Source: Blasia pusilla (lineage: Eukaryota; Marchantiophyta; Marchantiopsida; Blasiales). From it: a stretch of DNA of 64,000 nt. The stretch spans positions 40,734,001 through 40,798,000 of the forward strand of contig CM114274.1 of the NCBI GenBank assembly GCA_050084515.1, written 5' to 3'. Position numbers and translations under genes: made by a program. Below are positions 33,897 through 45,080 of the stretch, in pieces; positions within the stretch are counted from its first letter, which is position 1, and each line of letters opens with the position of its first letter. The notes below the pieces were generated by a model, which had not been told where the DNA came from, did no database searches, and was given only the letters and a program-made list of their open reading frames with translations.

Positions 33897-35073
33897 AATT
33901 CTAATGCAATAGCTACTCCGCCGCGGATCGATGACATGCTAGTCGAACTCGCAGCACCTGAAAATATCACCTGCATGGAGAGGCTACACGGTACTATGCG
34001 CTAAAGGTACATCAACCAAAAACTTGAGATGCAAAAAGCGCCTAACACATCTCCGAACAACACCAAATGAGCTACAATAGTGTGTACACTGGCATAGCTA
34101 AGAACTCAGCAATTAAGCGTCCTCCAAGCAGAATAGCCCAAAGATGGGTGACCAGTTATGCAACACTCAAATCACAAGTCCTGAAAAATTGCCTCACGCC
34201 CAAGCAAGCAAGCTTGCTTGCTTGCTCCTTGCTCCTTACTCCGCCTCTCACGCCCACTCGCCCCGAGCTACCACGAGTTGCCTCGAAGCCTCGAAACGCC
34301 GAGAAATGCTTGAGACATGCCCCTATCGCCCCGTTCGCCACGCTTCGCCATGCTTCGCTATGGAGAGAGGCCCAACCAGGGCACCCCCAACGGGATAGGC
34401 GTCTCCAAAAATGAACATGTCACCAACCAACCAGCCCCTCTGATCCGTTGTCCACCATAGCCAGACCTTGAGCTAGTCCGCGAAATTTTGATCAACAATT
34501 ACTTCACAAATCCGTGACCGAAATCAAATTCGTTTCAACCAGAATTCAATTGACCACCATAGCTATCTCTCCACAAAAACTCAGCTACAACCGAGCTTTG
34601 TACTTTGAGCTAAAAATCAGACAAACTTGCTGTCCATACACCTCCAGAATCGCAAATCCGACAGCGCTTCCGCCAAGTTTCATGCACGCAGAAATCGGCA
34701 ACGCTCCACACACTCGAGCACATAGCTTCACATGAGATCACAATACAAGTAGCAACAGGAACCTCTCACCCGATCTGGATGAACTTCAACAGAGCTTCCG
34801 CACTCCAAGCTCTCCACATCAGAAAACCGTCGAACACGAACCAGAATCTTCAATCCTTGATAACTTCCAACTCCCTTGGCGAAATCCGGCGATCTAAAAC
34901 GCGTTGGAAAGCTCTCAGCAAGGCGCTTCTTTCCCAACCAATCACGCACCAGATTCACACCTCCAACATAGGCCACAAGCCACGAACATCCACGGCCGAG
35001 TACACAATCAGCCCTAACCAGATCCTACTGATCTACAATCGAATCTACCATCGATCTACGTCAGTTCTTTGAG
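33897..35073 (-). other. Element A leader between 5' LTR and gag
   Basis: Non-coding by appearance. It contains a 24-bp palindrome (34201-34224). A stretch near 34.6-34.7 kb resembles the leader of element C near 61.5 kb (CAGCGCTTCCGC words). No clear primer site starting TGG was found at 35073. Confidence 0.6.
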
Positions 35074-35442
35074 TGAAATCCGTGAAAGACCTACTATCAT
35101 AAAACACGTGTAGAATCACATACAACCGAGCCAAACCCACTCCACGATGGGAGAATCTAGGTCGAAGCTTGCGGGAACACCATAGCCAAGAGCTCTCTAC
35201 TCACTACCAAGGCTAACTCCCAACGCAACAGGCTCAACTCAAAGAACTGACTGTTCTTTGAGTGCTCTCCACCTTATATCCTCCAACCTAAGAGCGGGCC
35301 CTACTGGGAAAGTCATCCCCAACTAAGTAACCCCCAACCCTATGTATGAAACCGCATCTTTACCAAGCCACTACGGTCTTACATAAGGAATGGCCTCTAC
35401 TAGCACACTATATTCTACGACATAATCCGTATGGTCATGACA
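35074..35442 (-). repeat. Element A 5' LTR body
   Basis: 369 bp, TGTCATGACC to CACGGATTTCA on the minus strand. It lacks the ~106-bp tail seen on both sides of the 3' LTR body. Confidence 0.85.
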
Positions 35443-35641
35443 ACTTAGAGGTCCAATTTTTTCATGCATTTAAAAATATCCAAAGGAAAGCACTACTAGG
35501 GAGATTTTTGTTCTACATATTTTTTGTAGTTCATATATATATATGAGTGATTGGAGAGCACAATTTATCAACCGTCATTGTGAACTCATCAGGGATATCT
35601 TATACACTTAGTAAAATGAGTACATTAATTTTCACCTATGT
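35443..35641. other. Spacer between elements A and B
   Basis: About 200 bp of AT-rich sequence with a short TATATATATATG run. No gene. Confidence 0.6.
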
Positions 35642-36306
35642 TGTCGTGCGCATACACATCACTACACAACATACATACTTGTCACCGAATACATACACGA
35701 ACACGCACGATCCCATCCTAACTCATGGCATCCAATCAACGAGACAAGAAGTACCAAAATATCTCCAACTAAATCAAGATCCAATCTCTCTCAACACCAT
35801 AGCTCTCAAATGTGTGCACTCTCACATGTCTCTCTCAATGTCAAACCAAACCCATTCTCCTAATGAGAGCCTTGGGTTACACACACAAGGCTCTCTCCAT
35901 GGTAACTTATGCTCCCAAGTCACCTCCTTGGCTCCTAACCTGCTGAAGGAGGTCAAGGGCCACTTAACAAAATTAGAAATTCGACCATATACTCAAAATG
36001 GTATTTACCTAAAATAGTAAGTTTCTCAATATGGCTCTAAATGAGCCTAAAAAAAAGGGAACCTACTCTCTCAAGTTTCTTAGGGCCTTAGCAGGTCATC
36101 CTCAACCTCCCAAGCCTATTCTCCACTACTCGCAATGGCGCTCTACTAGATCTTATTGATCTATCCTAAAAGATGTGACAGCTGTATGCATACATATCGC
36201 TATACAACATACATCGCTCTCATCTAACACACACACAAACACGCACGATCCCATGCTAACTCATGGCATCCAAACAACAAGACAAGAAGTACCAAAATAT
36301 CTGCAA
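35642..36306 (-). repeat. Element B 3' LTR region with two tail repeats
   Basis: Tail copies at about 35642-35770 and 36183-36306 bracket an LTR body ending at 36180 (minus strand TGTCACATCT). Each tail starts TTGGAGATATTTTGG or TTGCAGATATTTTGG. A polypurine tract (AGAGGGGCGA) lies at 36307-36316. Confidence 0.82.
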
Positions 36307-36479
36307 TCGCCCCTCTAGTTTGTGGTTAGGTCCCTCTAACTCCAAATAGCCATCTATCCTTACCTACCATGACATTCATCTCTCAGACGCTTAGAGCAAG
36401 AATCTCGGTGCTTATGTGGCCCCATCGTTAGTCGCCTTCTTATCATCCATATCACGGACACGAGTCGAAATGTAGAACT

Positions 36480-37668
36480 ACCTACGTAATGTACAACTAG
36501 GACACATCCATCGTCCTTAAGGAACCCTAGTGAGAGATGGCGTCAAACATGCCATATGCTATCCTTTCGAACATCCATCACAGACTAGCATAATGGCTGC
36601 ACCGCGGGCAGAACCACACAACATACATCGTAAGCGTGTAGGAACTACTGCTTTGCTCAGATCAAATGTATCGTCAATGTTCAGAAGGTGACACAGCGCA
36701 CAATTACGCACATGGTCCTTCCAAACCATACCATCGCGGCCCTCCAATAAGAGAACACCTGATGGCAAAACCTCACGCACTCTGATGATGGTGCGCCCTG
36801 CAGTCACATCCTACGTCGTGGATGCCGTCTGCTACAAGTAGACATAGTCTCCTTGATGAAACCTCCAGATAGTAGGTTGTTAACCACCTCCCCGTATAGT
36901 CGCATACCTGAATGTATCTCGATGTTGTACAATCGCAAAGTTCTCAAACGCCATGGGCATCACTCTCCAAAACAATTGAGCCCTCTGAGAATATGCTTGC
37001 ATCCATACATCAGGATCATTAAGGTTTAATAAATCTGGCTCTCGGCCATACAAAAGCAAGAACGGTGAGAAAGACGCTAAGGATGTTTGCTTGCTGAATC
37101 TGTATCCCATTGCCAACCACGGCAACTAGAGGTCCTTATCTCCTATGTGACCTCTCTTTAAGCCATACTTGCGTAGTGCTCTCTTCACCATCTAGACAAC
37201 CCGCTCCGCTAGTCTATCCGCCTCACGATGATCTCGAGAAGTAGTGCGGTGGTCGATCAGTGCCTGACCACACATGCCCTAAAGATCCCCGCGAAACTCT
37301 ATACCCTGATCTGTCAACATCTGAGCTGGTGCGCTGTAATGACTCAGCACCTGATCTAGGAAGGCATACGCTACTCCCTCACTCACTTTGTCAAGCAATG
37401 CAATCAACTCTATCCACTTTGAGAAGTGCTCAACCATCACCAACATAAAATGACTATGGCGCTCCGTCAAAGGTAAAGGTCGTGCAAAATCCAAACTCCA
37501 TCTATAACCTAAGTCCATGATCGAAAGTGGATGCAATTGTGGAGTCAGAGCATTGAACAATGCCCGGACTCGATCACACACCATGCATCTAACAACAAAT
37601 TGTTGAACGTCAGTCTGCATGCCTCGCCACAAATACTCAATCAGGAGCAAGTTATACGTCCGCTTCAC
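36480..37668 (-). pseudogene. Element B integrase and PHD finger, decayed
   Basis: 37668-37279 carries MKRTYNLLLIEYLWRGMQ, CMVCDRVR, RWSLDFARPLPL and MLTDQGIEFRGDL. Further fragments follow at 37125-36880 (WLAMGYRFSKQTSLASFSP) and 36807-36559. The PHD finger begins CMLCGSARGA and CDGCSKG, then has a stop where C has Trp and another where C has Arg (VP-RGRWM). The second catalytic Asp block is present; the Glu region lies in broken sequence. Confidence 0.87.
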
Positions 37669-37828
37669 TCAAAAATGACCCAACTCCTCATGGGCATGAC
37701 GCACCAAACGTGCTCTCTAGAAAGGATGAGGCACTACATGCACTCTACCATCCTCCCATACTCGCAACACATGTGTCCCCTTCCACCAGAATCATCAGGC
37801 TCGCTGTAGGATCCGATCCCGCTCTCTA

Positions 37829-37966
37829 CCACCCTCTGTGCTCGCGAGCACAGAGGGTGGCCGAGACATTCACGACGATGGAATGGTCTTGAAATACCTG
37901 CGTACTGGCAGCGCTGCCAGTACGCAGGTATTTCAAGACCATTCCATCGTCGTAAATGTCTCGGCC
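37829..37966. repeat. Adjoining perfect and near-perfect palindromes
   Basis: 37829-37860 is a perfect 32-bp palindrome centred on CTCGCGAG. 37859-37966 is a 108-bp palindrome (two 54-bp arms, no spacer, one mismatch) centred on AGCGCT. The right arm matches the coding sequence expected here (MVLKYLRTGSA), so the left arm is an inverted copy of it. Confidence 0.95.
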
Positions 37967-38085
37967 ACCTGTCGTCTCCTTATCGGCCTTTGGATCTAAG
38001 GACTCTCCATTAGACCTCGCCATCGAAGTCTCAGCAATATGGCTCTCCATAGCCAACAAGCCCAAATAGGCTGACGTGTGCCATC

Positions 38086-38830
38086 CTAGCACCAACTCTT
38101 CATCACTAGCACCAACTCCTCATCACTCTTACCATGCCAAAAAGCTCTAGTCGCATCACGTTGACTTGGACATGGGTTATGGCTCAAACCATCTACATCT
38201 TTGTTGAGCATCCCAGGTCTACGCACCACGTGGAAGTCATAAACTTGCAACAAAAGAGCCCATCTTGCAAGCTTTCTTATAAGCTTGTCAGACTCCATCA
38301 ACCACTTAAGTGGTTGATGATCAGTAATGATGGTAAAGGGATTGCCGAATAGATAACATCTGAAATGTGCGACAACCCATATTACAACCAAGCACTCACC
38401 CTCATACGAGCTATGCTTCACCTCTGCAACGTTGCTCAAGCGACTAGCATAAGCCACCACAAACTCTCTACCATCACCGTCATGTTGGGTGAGCACGGCT
38501 CCAACCCCAACATGCTCCAATTGGTATGCAATTGGAAAGGACGCCCCCTGATTGGTCTTCTCAATATGGGCGCGGATGTCAATCGATCCTTGAACATCTG
38601 AAATGCTCTCTCTTGCTCATCCCCCTAGTGCCACTCCTGATCTACCTTGATCAGCAAGGTCAACGGCTTTGCAATCGAGCTGAAACCCTTGATGTACCGT
38701 CGATAGAAGTTTGCCAATCCCATGAATGCACGAACTCGACTCACATGTGGAGGGCGTGGAATGCGTGAAATAACCTCTATCTTTGTCTGCTGCATACCAA
38801 GGCCACCTAGATATATCATATGACCCAAGT
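38086..38830 (-). pseudogene. Element B RNase H and RT thumb
   Basis: MGLANFYRRYIKGFSSIAKPL near 38.7 kb, then ECLVVIWVVAHFRCYLFGNPF, TIITDHQPLKWLMESDKL and the tether RRPGMLNKDVDGLSHNPC. Several stops occur in the part equivalent to LHTDWS. Confidence 0.88.
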
Positions 38831-38897
38831 ACTCAATCTAGTTGTAGAAGAACTTGCACTTGCCTGCATGTAGCTTAAGCCTATGTAATTGCAATCA

Positions 38898-39505
38898 TCA
38901 AAACACCTCCTCTAGATGTTGCTCATGCTCCTCAACCGTGGTGCTAAAGGCTACGATATCAATATAACACCTAGCAAAATCCTGACCTGCCAAGATCCTA
39001 TCCATGACCCTCTGAAACGCAGCTAGGGCGTTCTTTAATCCAAATGGTAAGAACCGCCACTGGTATAAGCAATCTTCCCGTGAAGATCGATACCCCAAAA
39101 TACCGTCTTCTGCGTGTCCTTCAATCTGATAGGCAGTTGATGGTATTCGGCTTGAAGATCTAAAAAATTGAAAACCTTTGCATGCCCAATAGCATAAAAT
39201 ATCTCCTCATGAGTGGACATGGCATACCTATCAGACTTTGTCTGCCGATTGATAGGTCGATAATCTCCACACATCCGCCTATCCATCCAATTTCCATGCA
39301 CATCCTTCTTGGAGGGCATGACAATGGCAGATGCATACTCTCCATGCGACATCTCCACAAGTCCTGCTCCAACCAAGTCCTGGCTCCTACTCTGAACCAG
39401 ATCCCTCTCCATGTCATTGTTCCTGTAGGGTCGTCGAAAGATCAGCATGTCATTCGACAACTCAATGCGGATCCTTTGACCCTTCAGCGTACCCAAATCA
39501 TGCAT
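38898..39505 (-). pseudogene. Element B reverse transcriptase
   Basis: 39505-39035 is open and carries IRIELSNDMLIFRRPYRNND, SHGEYASAIVMPSKKDVHG, CGDYRPINRQTKSDRYAMS and VFNFLDLQAEYHQLPI (motif A with both the LDL Asp and surrounding residues). 39098-38898 follows with FLPFGLKNALAAFQRVMD and a damaged catalytic box reading CYIDIVAFS (one Asp missing from YIDD by a small deletion). Confidence 0.9.
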
Positions 39506-39771
39506 ACTAAATGTAAAACAGCTCCTATAACTCCTAAGGAAATGGTTTATCCGGCGCCGCTCTCCTCCTGTGAACCCAAATCTCCATCGTGACTATGGTA
39601 GGACTCTCCGGCACGGGTGTTGGTGATTGCTATGGTGCAACCATGTCTCGGGCAACAAAACTCGATTGCTCCCTTGCTCCCCTACTCCCTTGCAGGTAAC
39701 TGCAAAATCGGATCTGCATGTGTAGTACCTAGAACCACACTCGATGTTGTGGCTACCATCTCTTGGCGTAC

Positions 39772-40900
39772 CTACAAAACATCCCAAGAAGTCATGGGGT
39801 ATCTCTCTCGATCAGCCCAGGTGTGTCGATCGCCTCGGGTCTTTCCCCCAACCACTGCCTCCATTGTCTTGGTAGGCATGGGACTCACCAACGCAACCAT
39901 TGTGATCTGTCGCATCCTCAAATGACGTTGTTCAGCTACTCCTAAGCTAAAAATCCATGTCAAGCAGTTCATGTCCATCGCTTGACCCAAGACATGACAT
40001 CGTGATGCCTTTGATAGTGACGGTATTGTCGTCACTCTTGTGGGGAATCCCATTGCTTGCTCTCGCTCATCGGCGTTGGGCTCCACCAACCTCTATATCT
40101 GGTCATCCCAAACCAAGCCAAGTCTGGCCTCCTTGAATGCATAGGAAGTGAGAAAACTCACTAATATGGGAAAGGCTTCCCGTGGCATGCTAATCCTATT
40201 GACCATGGTCAACGGCGGTCGATCATTGTGCCTCATTTCCTGTGATCAACGACCCGGATCCAATATAGAATCCACCAAAAAATCCAAGAGACGCTCCACT
40301 CTTGCATAAGCCCTCCGCAACATCTCATGTGGCACCAAGTTGATCCACCAAAGACGCGGGCGATGTGCTCATGAACCCATAGTCGCCGCATCCAACAAAA
40401 CTGCTAGATCGATCCATGCGCACACCTGATGTGCACTTGTCACCACACGGCACCTCTAATCGCCCAAAATTGGCACATTCTCCAGAATGTATGCTTGAGG
40501 ATGAGACTGATGCTCTTGCAAGTGTCGCAAGATCCGCATCATCTCCCAAAACAACCTAGACCGAGAGTCAGCTAATCCATTACCCCGTCCAGCACTCGAC
40601 TGGCCCTGACATGGCCAACCAGCAATGACCAAGTCTATGGTCCCTACCCGCTCCAAGTTCTGTGCCCCCATCAATGAAATATCCCTTGGTAGGAAACTCT
40701 GGTAATCTTGAATGGCAAATGCACAAAACAACTCCAGAAAACGGAGGCGTAACTGCGCCACATGGTACTATTGCACGCGCACTCCAGCGTTCAAAACAAT
40801 AGGTAATCCAGTGCTGATCCCTCCAAAGAGATCCAACATCTGAATACCCTCCTCTGGGATGCACCATACAATCAGAGTGATGTCCAAAGGGATCAGAGCA
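39772..40900 (-). pseudogene. Element B C5-cytosine DNA methyltransferase, all motifs traceable
   Basis: Motif I MLDLFGGISTGLPIVL is in the same open frame as the protease linker (41169-40768), direct evidence that protease and methyltransferase share a polyprotein. 40761-40456 holds DLVIAGWPCQGQSSAGRG (motif IV), SRLFWEMMRILRHL and AYILENVPILGD (VI). Downstream, minus-strand translation gives LLDAATMGS-stop-AHRPRLWW (VIII), where element A has Arg at the stop: CGA became TGA. Motifs IX and X, NADEREQAMGFPTRVT and CHVLGQAMDMNCLTWI, lie in 40089-39772. The target-recognition region would be the ~100 residues between VIII and IX. Confidence 0.92.
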
Positions 40901-42256
40901 ACACTCCTACCCACTTGGGGTTCCTCTGACCCATCACACTCTGGAGCAAACGTTTCGCTCCACGCGGTCTGCACATGCTCAGTGGCCAAGCGTCGAAGCT
41001 CCTCGGTCAAGCCCCAAAGTGACACCTCTCCTCCACGGATTGATATGGCTACCATGACACTCCTCTCCATAGAATAGTCACGATTGGGAGTATCCTCTGC
41101 ATGGACATGTCCCTCAATCAAATCACTAGGCCAAATGATGACATTGCTAAATGCTGCTAAGGTCACCATCTCTCTTGGCCATCACTCGATCACTACACTT
41201 GTGAATCAAATGAGTAATGAGCTAAGGCGCCCATCATCTAAGTGCCATCCTGGTTTGTAGGATGCTAACTCCTCCCACTAATCCAAGGAAAACCCCATCG
41301 GGTATAACATTGCTCCACCAACCAAGACGTCGTAGGACTCTACATCAGTCACTATTGCCTTGGCTCGCACCTTGGACACATTTGTAGGATGTCTTGGACG
41401 AATCCTCACCACGACCTCCCGTCGGTCGATATACTGTGTGGTATTCGCTCCACCCAAGGATGTTTGTATCCAGAATGGAAAACGCTCCACATCGGCTCTC
41501 ATCAAGCCCAATCCTCTCAATGACGCTTTTACCAACATCAAGGGTTGCGCTCCTAAATCCAACAAGACGCGCTGCGGACTAAAAGCTCTACCTCATGGAC
41601 TCACCAACCGGAAGATCTCTCTCCGGTTATCCACCAACACAACACCAATAGAAGCCATGGCACGCTCTATCGCGGGTCTAGCCAGCATCTCCGCCATCCT
41701 AGCAGCCGCAGCCTATTATGAATATGACGTGGCTAGCCCAAGCTCCAAGGGCAGGTCCATCACCTCCTTTGCAATCACCTCTGAACGTGATGCAAGAATT
41801 CCAACTCCATGCTCATATAGTGTAGTGGCCAGCCAGAAAACCTTGGCGGGCCTACCTCCCAACGTCATAACATCGAAAGCACAAAACAAAGGAGCGCGGT
41901 ACACAACAGTGGCCGTCCCCAGCAACGTGCTGAACACATGCCCCTCCTAAGCATCAGCAATATGAGTTGTTGCACTTGCTTCTCCTATCGCCCTCCGTGT
42001 CTGCACACCAACAACATCACCAACTCTTTGGAAACTATGATTAGGACCCATCGATGGGATCCTCATCGCCTCGGACAACGTGAAAGATTGAGGAAGCATG
42101 CTCTGTTTCCCGGCTTCCCCTCATTATGGATCCAACTCTACGGCTGCTCCATGCAGTACAACTACGGCGGCCTCCATCTGGGCAACCCCGCACATCCAAC
42201 CAGGATCCTTCATATCTCTGGTTGCTCCAATGATGTTGATGCCACGGATCTGGCAT
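40900..42256 (-). pseudogene. Element B protease and linker
   Basis: 41565-41278 has LDLGAQPLMLVKASLRGLG; the protease triad DSG is DLG here (Ser to Leu), so it is probably inactive. SYDVLVGGAMLYPMGFSLD matches A and C. The upstream part (41937-41716) is the gag-protease spacer, and 41169-40900 is the linker leading into the methyltransferase. Confidence 0.85.
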
Positions 42257-43837
42257 AGGGTAACCTCAATGCCATAGCGGAAATCAGCTCCTGTAGTTGT
42301 TGTATCTGAGCAGCCATCCCAACCTCATGCCTGGCGTCTCCCTCAACACGTGTAGGTGGTGGGACTCTACCTCCCCCACGGGAAACTCTACCAATATGTT
42401 ATGCAACTCTAGCTCCTCATCCCCCAACAGGAACACCTGATGCATGACCTCTAGGCCCACTCGGACCGGCTACTCGCTCTCGTGCCCTCTCTAGCCCTCG
42501 GTCTGGACGTAATTCAGGGTGTAAAATGAAACACATGGTGTGTGTGTGACCATATCTCTGACAATAGTCACATTGATAACCTCCTGGTGCAGCACCATCT
42601 CCTCCTCCATGTTGAGGCACACGTCCATGACCCTGATGAGTGCAATCGTGCTGATGATGGGCTCCATCATACGACCAACAAGTAATCGTAGGCGGGTGTT
42701 GCTGAGCTGCATATGAAGGCGCAGGTTTCTATGGCACAGCCTCCCGGTATCCTCCTTGTGCTCGCGGTGCCATAGTCGACCTATCTCGGAGTCCACGTTG
42801 CTGCAATGGTGGTGCAGGCAATCGTGACTGCTCTCGCCCAGAACCCATGGTAGCTACGCTCTCCTATGCCATGTTGCGCTCAATGTTCTCGGCGGACCTA
42901 AAAAAATCTCTCAACGTAGGGGAGGTGTTCATAAGAATCATCCCCTCCTACACCCGTGTCTGCATGGTCTGGTCCAGCATCGCGTACCATGACTGGATAG
43001 CCTGAGCCTCTATCATCCCCTGAGTGACGTTGATCAACCAGCGCAAGCAAGTGCAAGCCTCACGCAAACTCTTACCCGGGCACCTCTGGAAGTCATGGAT
43101 GCTCCGCAACTTCTCCGTCCGTACCCCCCGATAGCTTGCCCTCAACTCAACGAAGAACTCAACCACAGGGTTGAACCTGGGACAAACCCCACTAAACGGT
43201 GCAACTGCTCGACTGCGAGTGACCCCTCCTAAAACATCACTAGTGGAAGAGGAAGAGGAAGTAGCCTCTCCTGACTCCTCCTCCTTATCTAGGAACGGCT
43301 CCGTCCTTGACATATAGTGTGGGTCATAGTAGAGTCGTCATGCCTCAATCTCCTGGGCATATGAGAACTCATGGTAATCGTCCATAGGCACCCCTCTAAA
43401 TGGTGGAACATACCATTCCTTGTTGTAAATGGTATGTTCTAAATGGGTTGAACTCTCTAGAGTTTCTAGTCCGCTATGACGCACACCAACTCCTAAACTC
43501 CGCAATAAAGTCATGTAGCTCTATAGTGCCTACAACACCCAAAAACCTACGCGGTCCTCCACCTCGGTCATCTATCTTGTATGACCAACTGGTAGGACCA
43601 CTCAATGTGTACGGTGGATCACTAACACACTCCTCTACACGCTTTCCCTCGTCTAAAGACGACGTAGAAGGAGATCAAGGTGGTCTCTTACGTGAAGACC
43701 CTCGAAACCTCACACCACTCTGGGTAAACCCTCTAGAGTTACTCTCAAGTCCACTACCTCGCCTCTCAAAGTCCCAAAAGGACGCCGTGATGGCCCTCGT
43801 GCCCCTCTCACACGATCGCTCTCAATCTTGCCAATAA
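42257..43837 (-). pseudogene. gag: Element B gag
   Basis: 43313-42948 includes capsid-like PGKSLREACTCLRWLINV and QSWYAMLDQTMQTRV. Knuckle 2, CDYCQRYGHTHTMCF, is encoded at about 42540 in frame 42620-42417, preceded by a Gly-rich stretch. Further N-terminal sequence to 43837 lies in broken frames. A short hairpin (AACATACCATT and its complement) near 43408-43440 is absent from C. Confidence 0.8.
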
Positions 43838-44306
43838 TCACTCAATCACTCAAACTAAATATGCGGCACTCAATCTACACTCTCTCACTAAGACGTGTGC
43901 AATGCGGCAACAAGCAACGTTGTCGTATAGTAAAATCAACCTGTATATAAATTCCTTCGTCATTAAGTGTTAGATAGAGTTTCATTAGAGAAAGGAAATT
44001 CTTATGTTTAAACCTCTTTATGGTGCCTCTTTTATGCGGGCCCAACTTTAGAAAGAGAGGTAATAAATAAAAGATGACTTTATAAAAGTAAAGTAGTTGC
44101 TTTAATGAAAAGCAAAAGTAGTCTTGGTTGGTGGCTAGGTTAGTTGGGATAATTTGGAAAATATCAAGTGGGGAAAAGAGGAAATTTTGGAAAAGATAAG
44201 AGGAAATCTACTTGTGTCAAAATGTGATTGGCTAAGCCTTGAGAAGAAGCCATGTGGCACAAGATAAGATAAGCTCTATTTCGTACTCTTGTGGATCCCT
44301 TGTGAG

Positions 44307-44316
44307 TATATAAAAA
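44307..44316 (+). promoter_or_regulatory. TATA box of solo LTR
   Basis: TATATAAAAA followed by GGAG. Transcription would begin about 30 bp downstream, upstream of both small open frames. Confidence 0.75.
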
Positions 44317-44654
44317 GGAGGGACCTTCAAGGGTTCATCACCTTCTATTCCACATCTTGAGTCTTTCGTGTCACTATTGAGTGTATGAATTTGGGATTGA
44401 TTGCTTTTCCAATGAGATTGGATCACCCCTCTTGGGAGAGTAACTCGACCATGGTCTATTCTTCGAGAGGTTTCTAGAGTGTGGTGTGTGTGTGTGTGTG
44501 GAGATGAGAGGTTTGTTACCTTATAAGAGTTTAGTCATACTAAAATAGTGAATGTTTTGGCTTGTTACTTCCCCAATGAGAGTGGATTACCCCTCTTGGG
44601 AGAATAACTCCTCCAAAACCGACTCTTGAGGAGAGTAGAGAATGTCTGTCAAGC

Positions 44655-44873
44655 ATGGATAGGGGTGGAGCACAAGTTGTGCCCGACTTTCCTTTCCTTA
44701 ATCCATACCATGTCAAGATACTCTTTGTAGATAGGCACTGGTTCACTCGCTATTTAGTTTATCACTTTGGGGAGGCGTTCATGAACCATGTCATTCAATC
44801 TCCAACTTTGGTGATCCTTCCTATCGTCACATATGGAAGGACATGGGATTTTACTTTGTATGTCCTTATATAG
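44655..44873 (+). CDS. Small open frame 1 in solo LTR, unknown
   Basis: 72 codons. Hydrophobic-aromatic pattern (FVDRHWFTRYLVYHFGEAF, LVILPIVTYGRTWDFTLYVL). Resembles the next frame in spacing of Y/F, FG, VI and PxV residues. No known family recognised; it could be chance within an LTR. Confidence 0.3.
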   Translation: MDRGGAQVVPDFPFLNPYHVKILFVDRHWFTRYLVYHFGEAFMNHVIQSPTLVILPIVTYGRTWDFTLYVLI

Positions 44874-44879
44874 CAATCC

Positions 44880-45080
44880 ATGGACATCAATAGGCCTGCT
44901 CAAGTAGGGTTTAATACTAGTTATGCTATCTTCCTCATATACAAGCGTAAAATAGTTTATAGGGATTTTATAGTTAGGAATTTCGGGGTCCGATGTTACG
45001 AAGAAGTGATCGCCTCGGCACTTCCATTTGTGATACCTGTCGTAAGAGAATGGAGAGAATACATAATAATTTTATATTGA
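44880..45080 (+). CDS. Small open frame 2 in solo LTR, unknown
   Basis: 66 codons, starting six bases after the stop of the previous frame. IYKRKIVYRDFIVRNFG and LPFVIPVVREWREYIIILY align by eye with the corresponding parts of frame 1, suggesting an ancient duplication. No known family recognised. Confidence 0.3.
   Translation: MDINRPAQVGFNTSYAIFLIYKRKIVYRDFIVRNFGVRCYEEVIASALPFVIPVVREWREYIIILY

Larger units (their letters stand above)
24527..35442 (-). mobile_element. Element A: Ty3/gypsy with DNA methyltransferase and PHD finger
   Basis: Minus-strand order is 5' LTR body (35074-35442), leader, gag, protease and methyltransferase (present twice in tandem), RT, RNase H, integrase, PHD finger, polypurine tract, LTR region (24527-25106). 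RT before integrase places it in Ty3/gypsy. The two LTR bodies differ at roughly 8% of positions by eye, mostly transitions, so it is old. Frameshifts in RT and at the protease-methyltransferase boundary make it non-functional. It inserted into the 5' side of the chromodomain element. Confidence 0.88.

Noticed and set aside
34201-34224. 24-bp palindrome of CAAG/CTTG repeats in element A leader
   Set aside because: Simple-sequence palindrome; most likely slippage rather than a functional site.
35074-35442. Target-site duplication for element A
   Set aside because: Flanks CTCCCT and ACTTAG do not match; the unusual tail repeats make the true ends uncertain.
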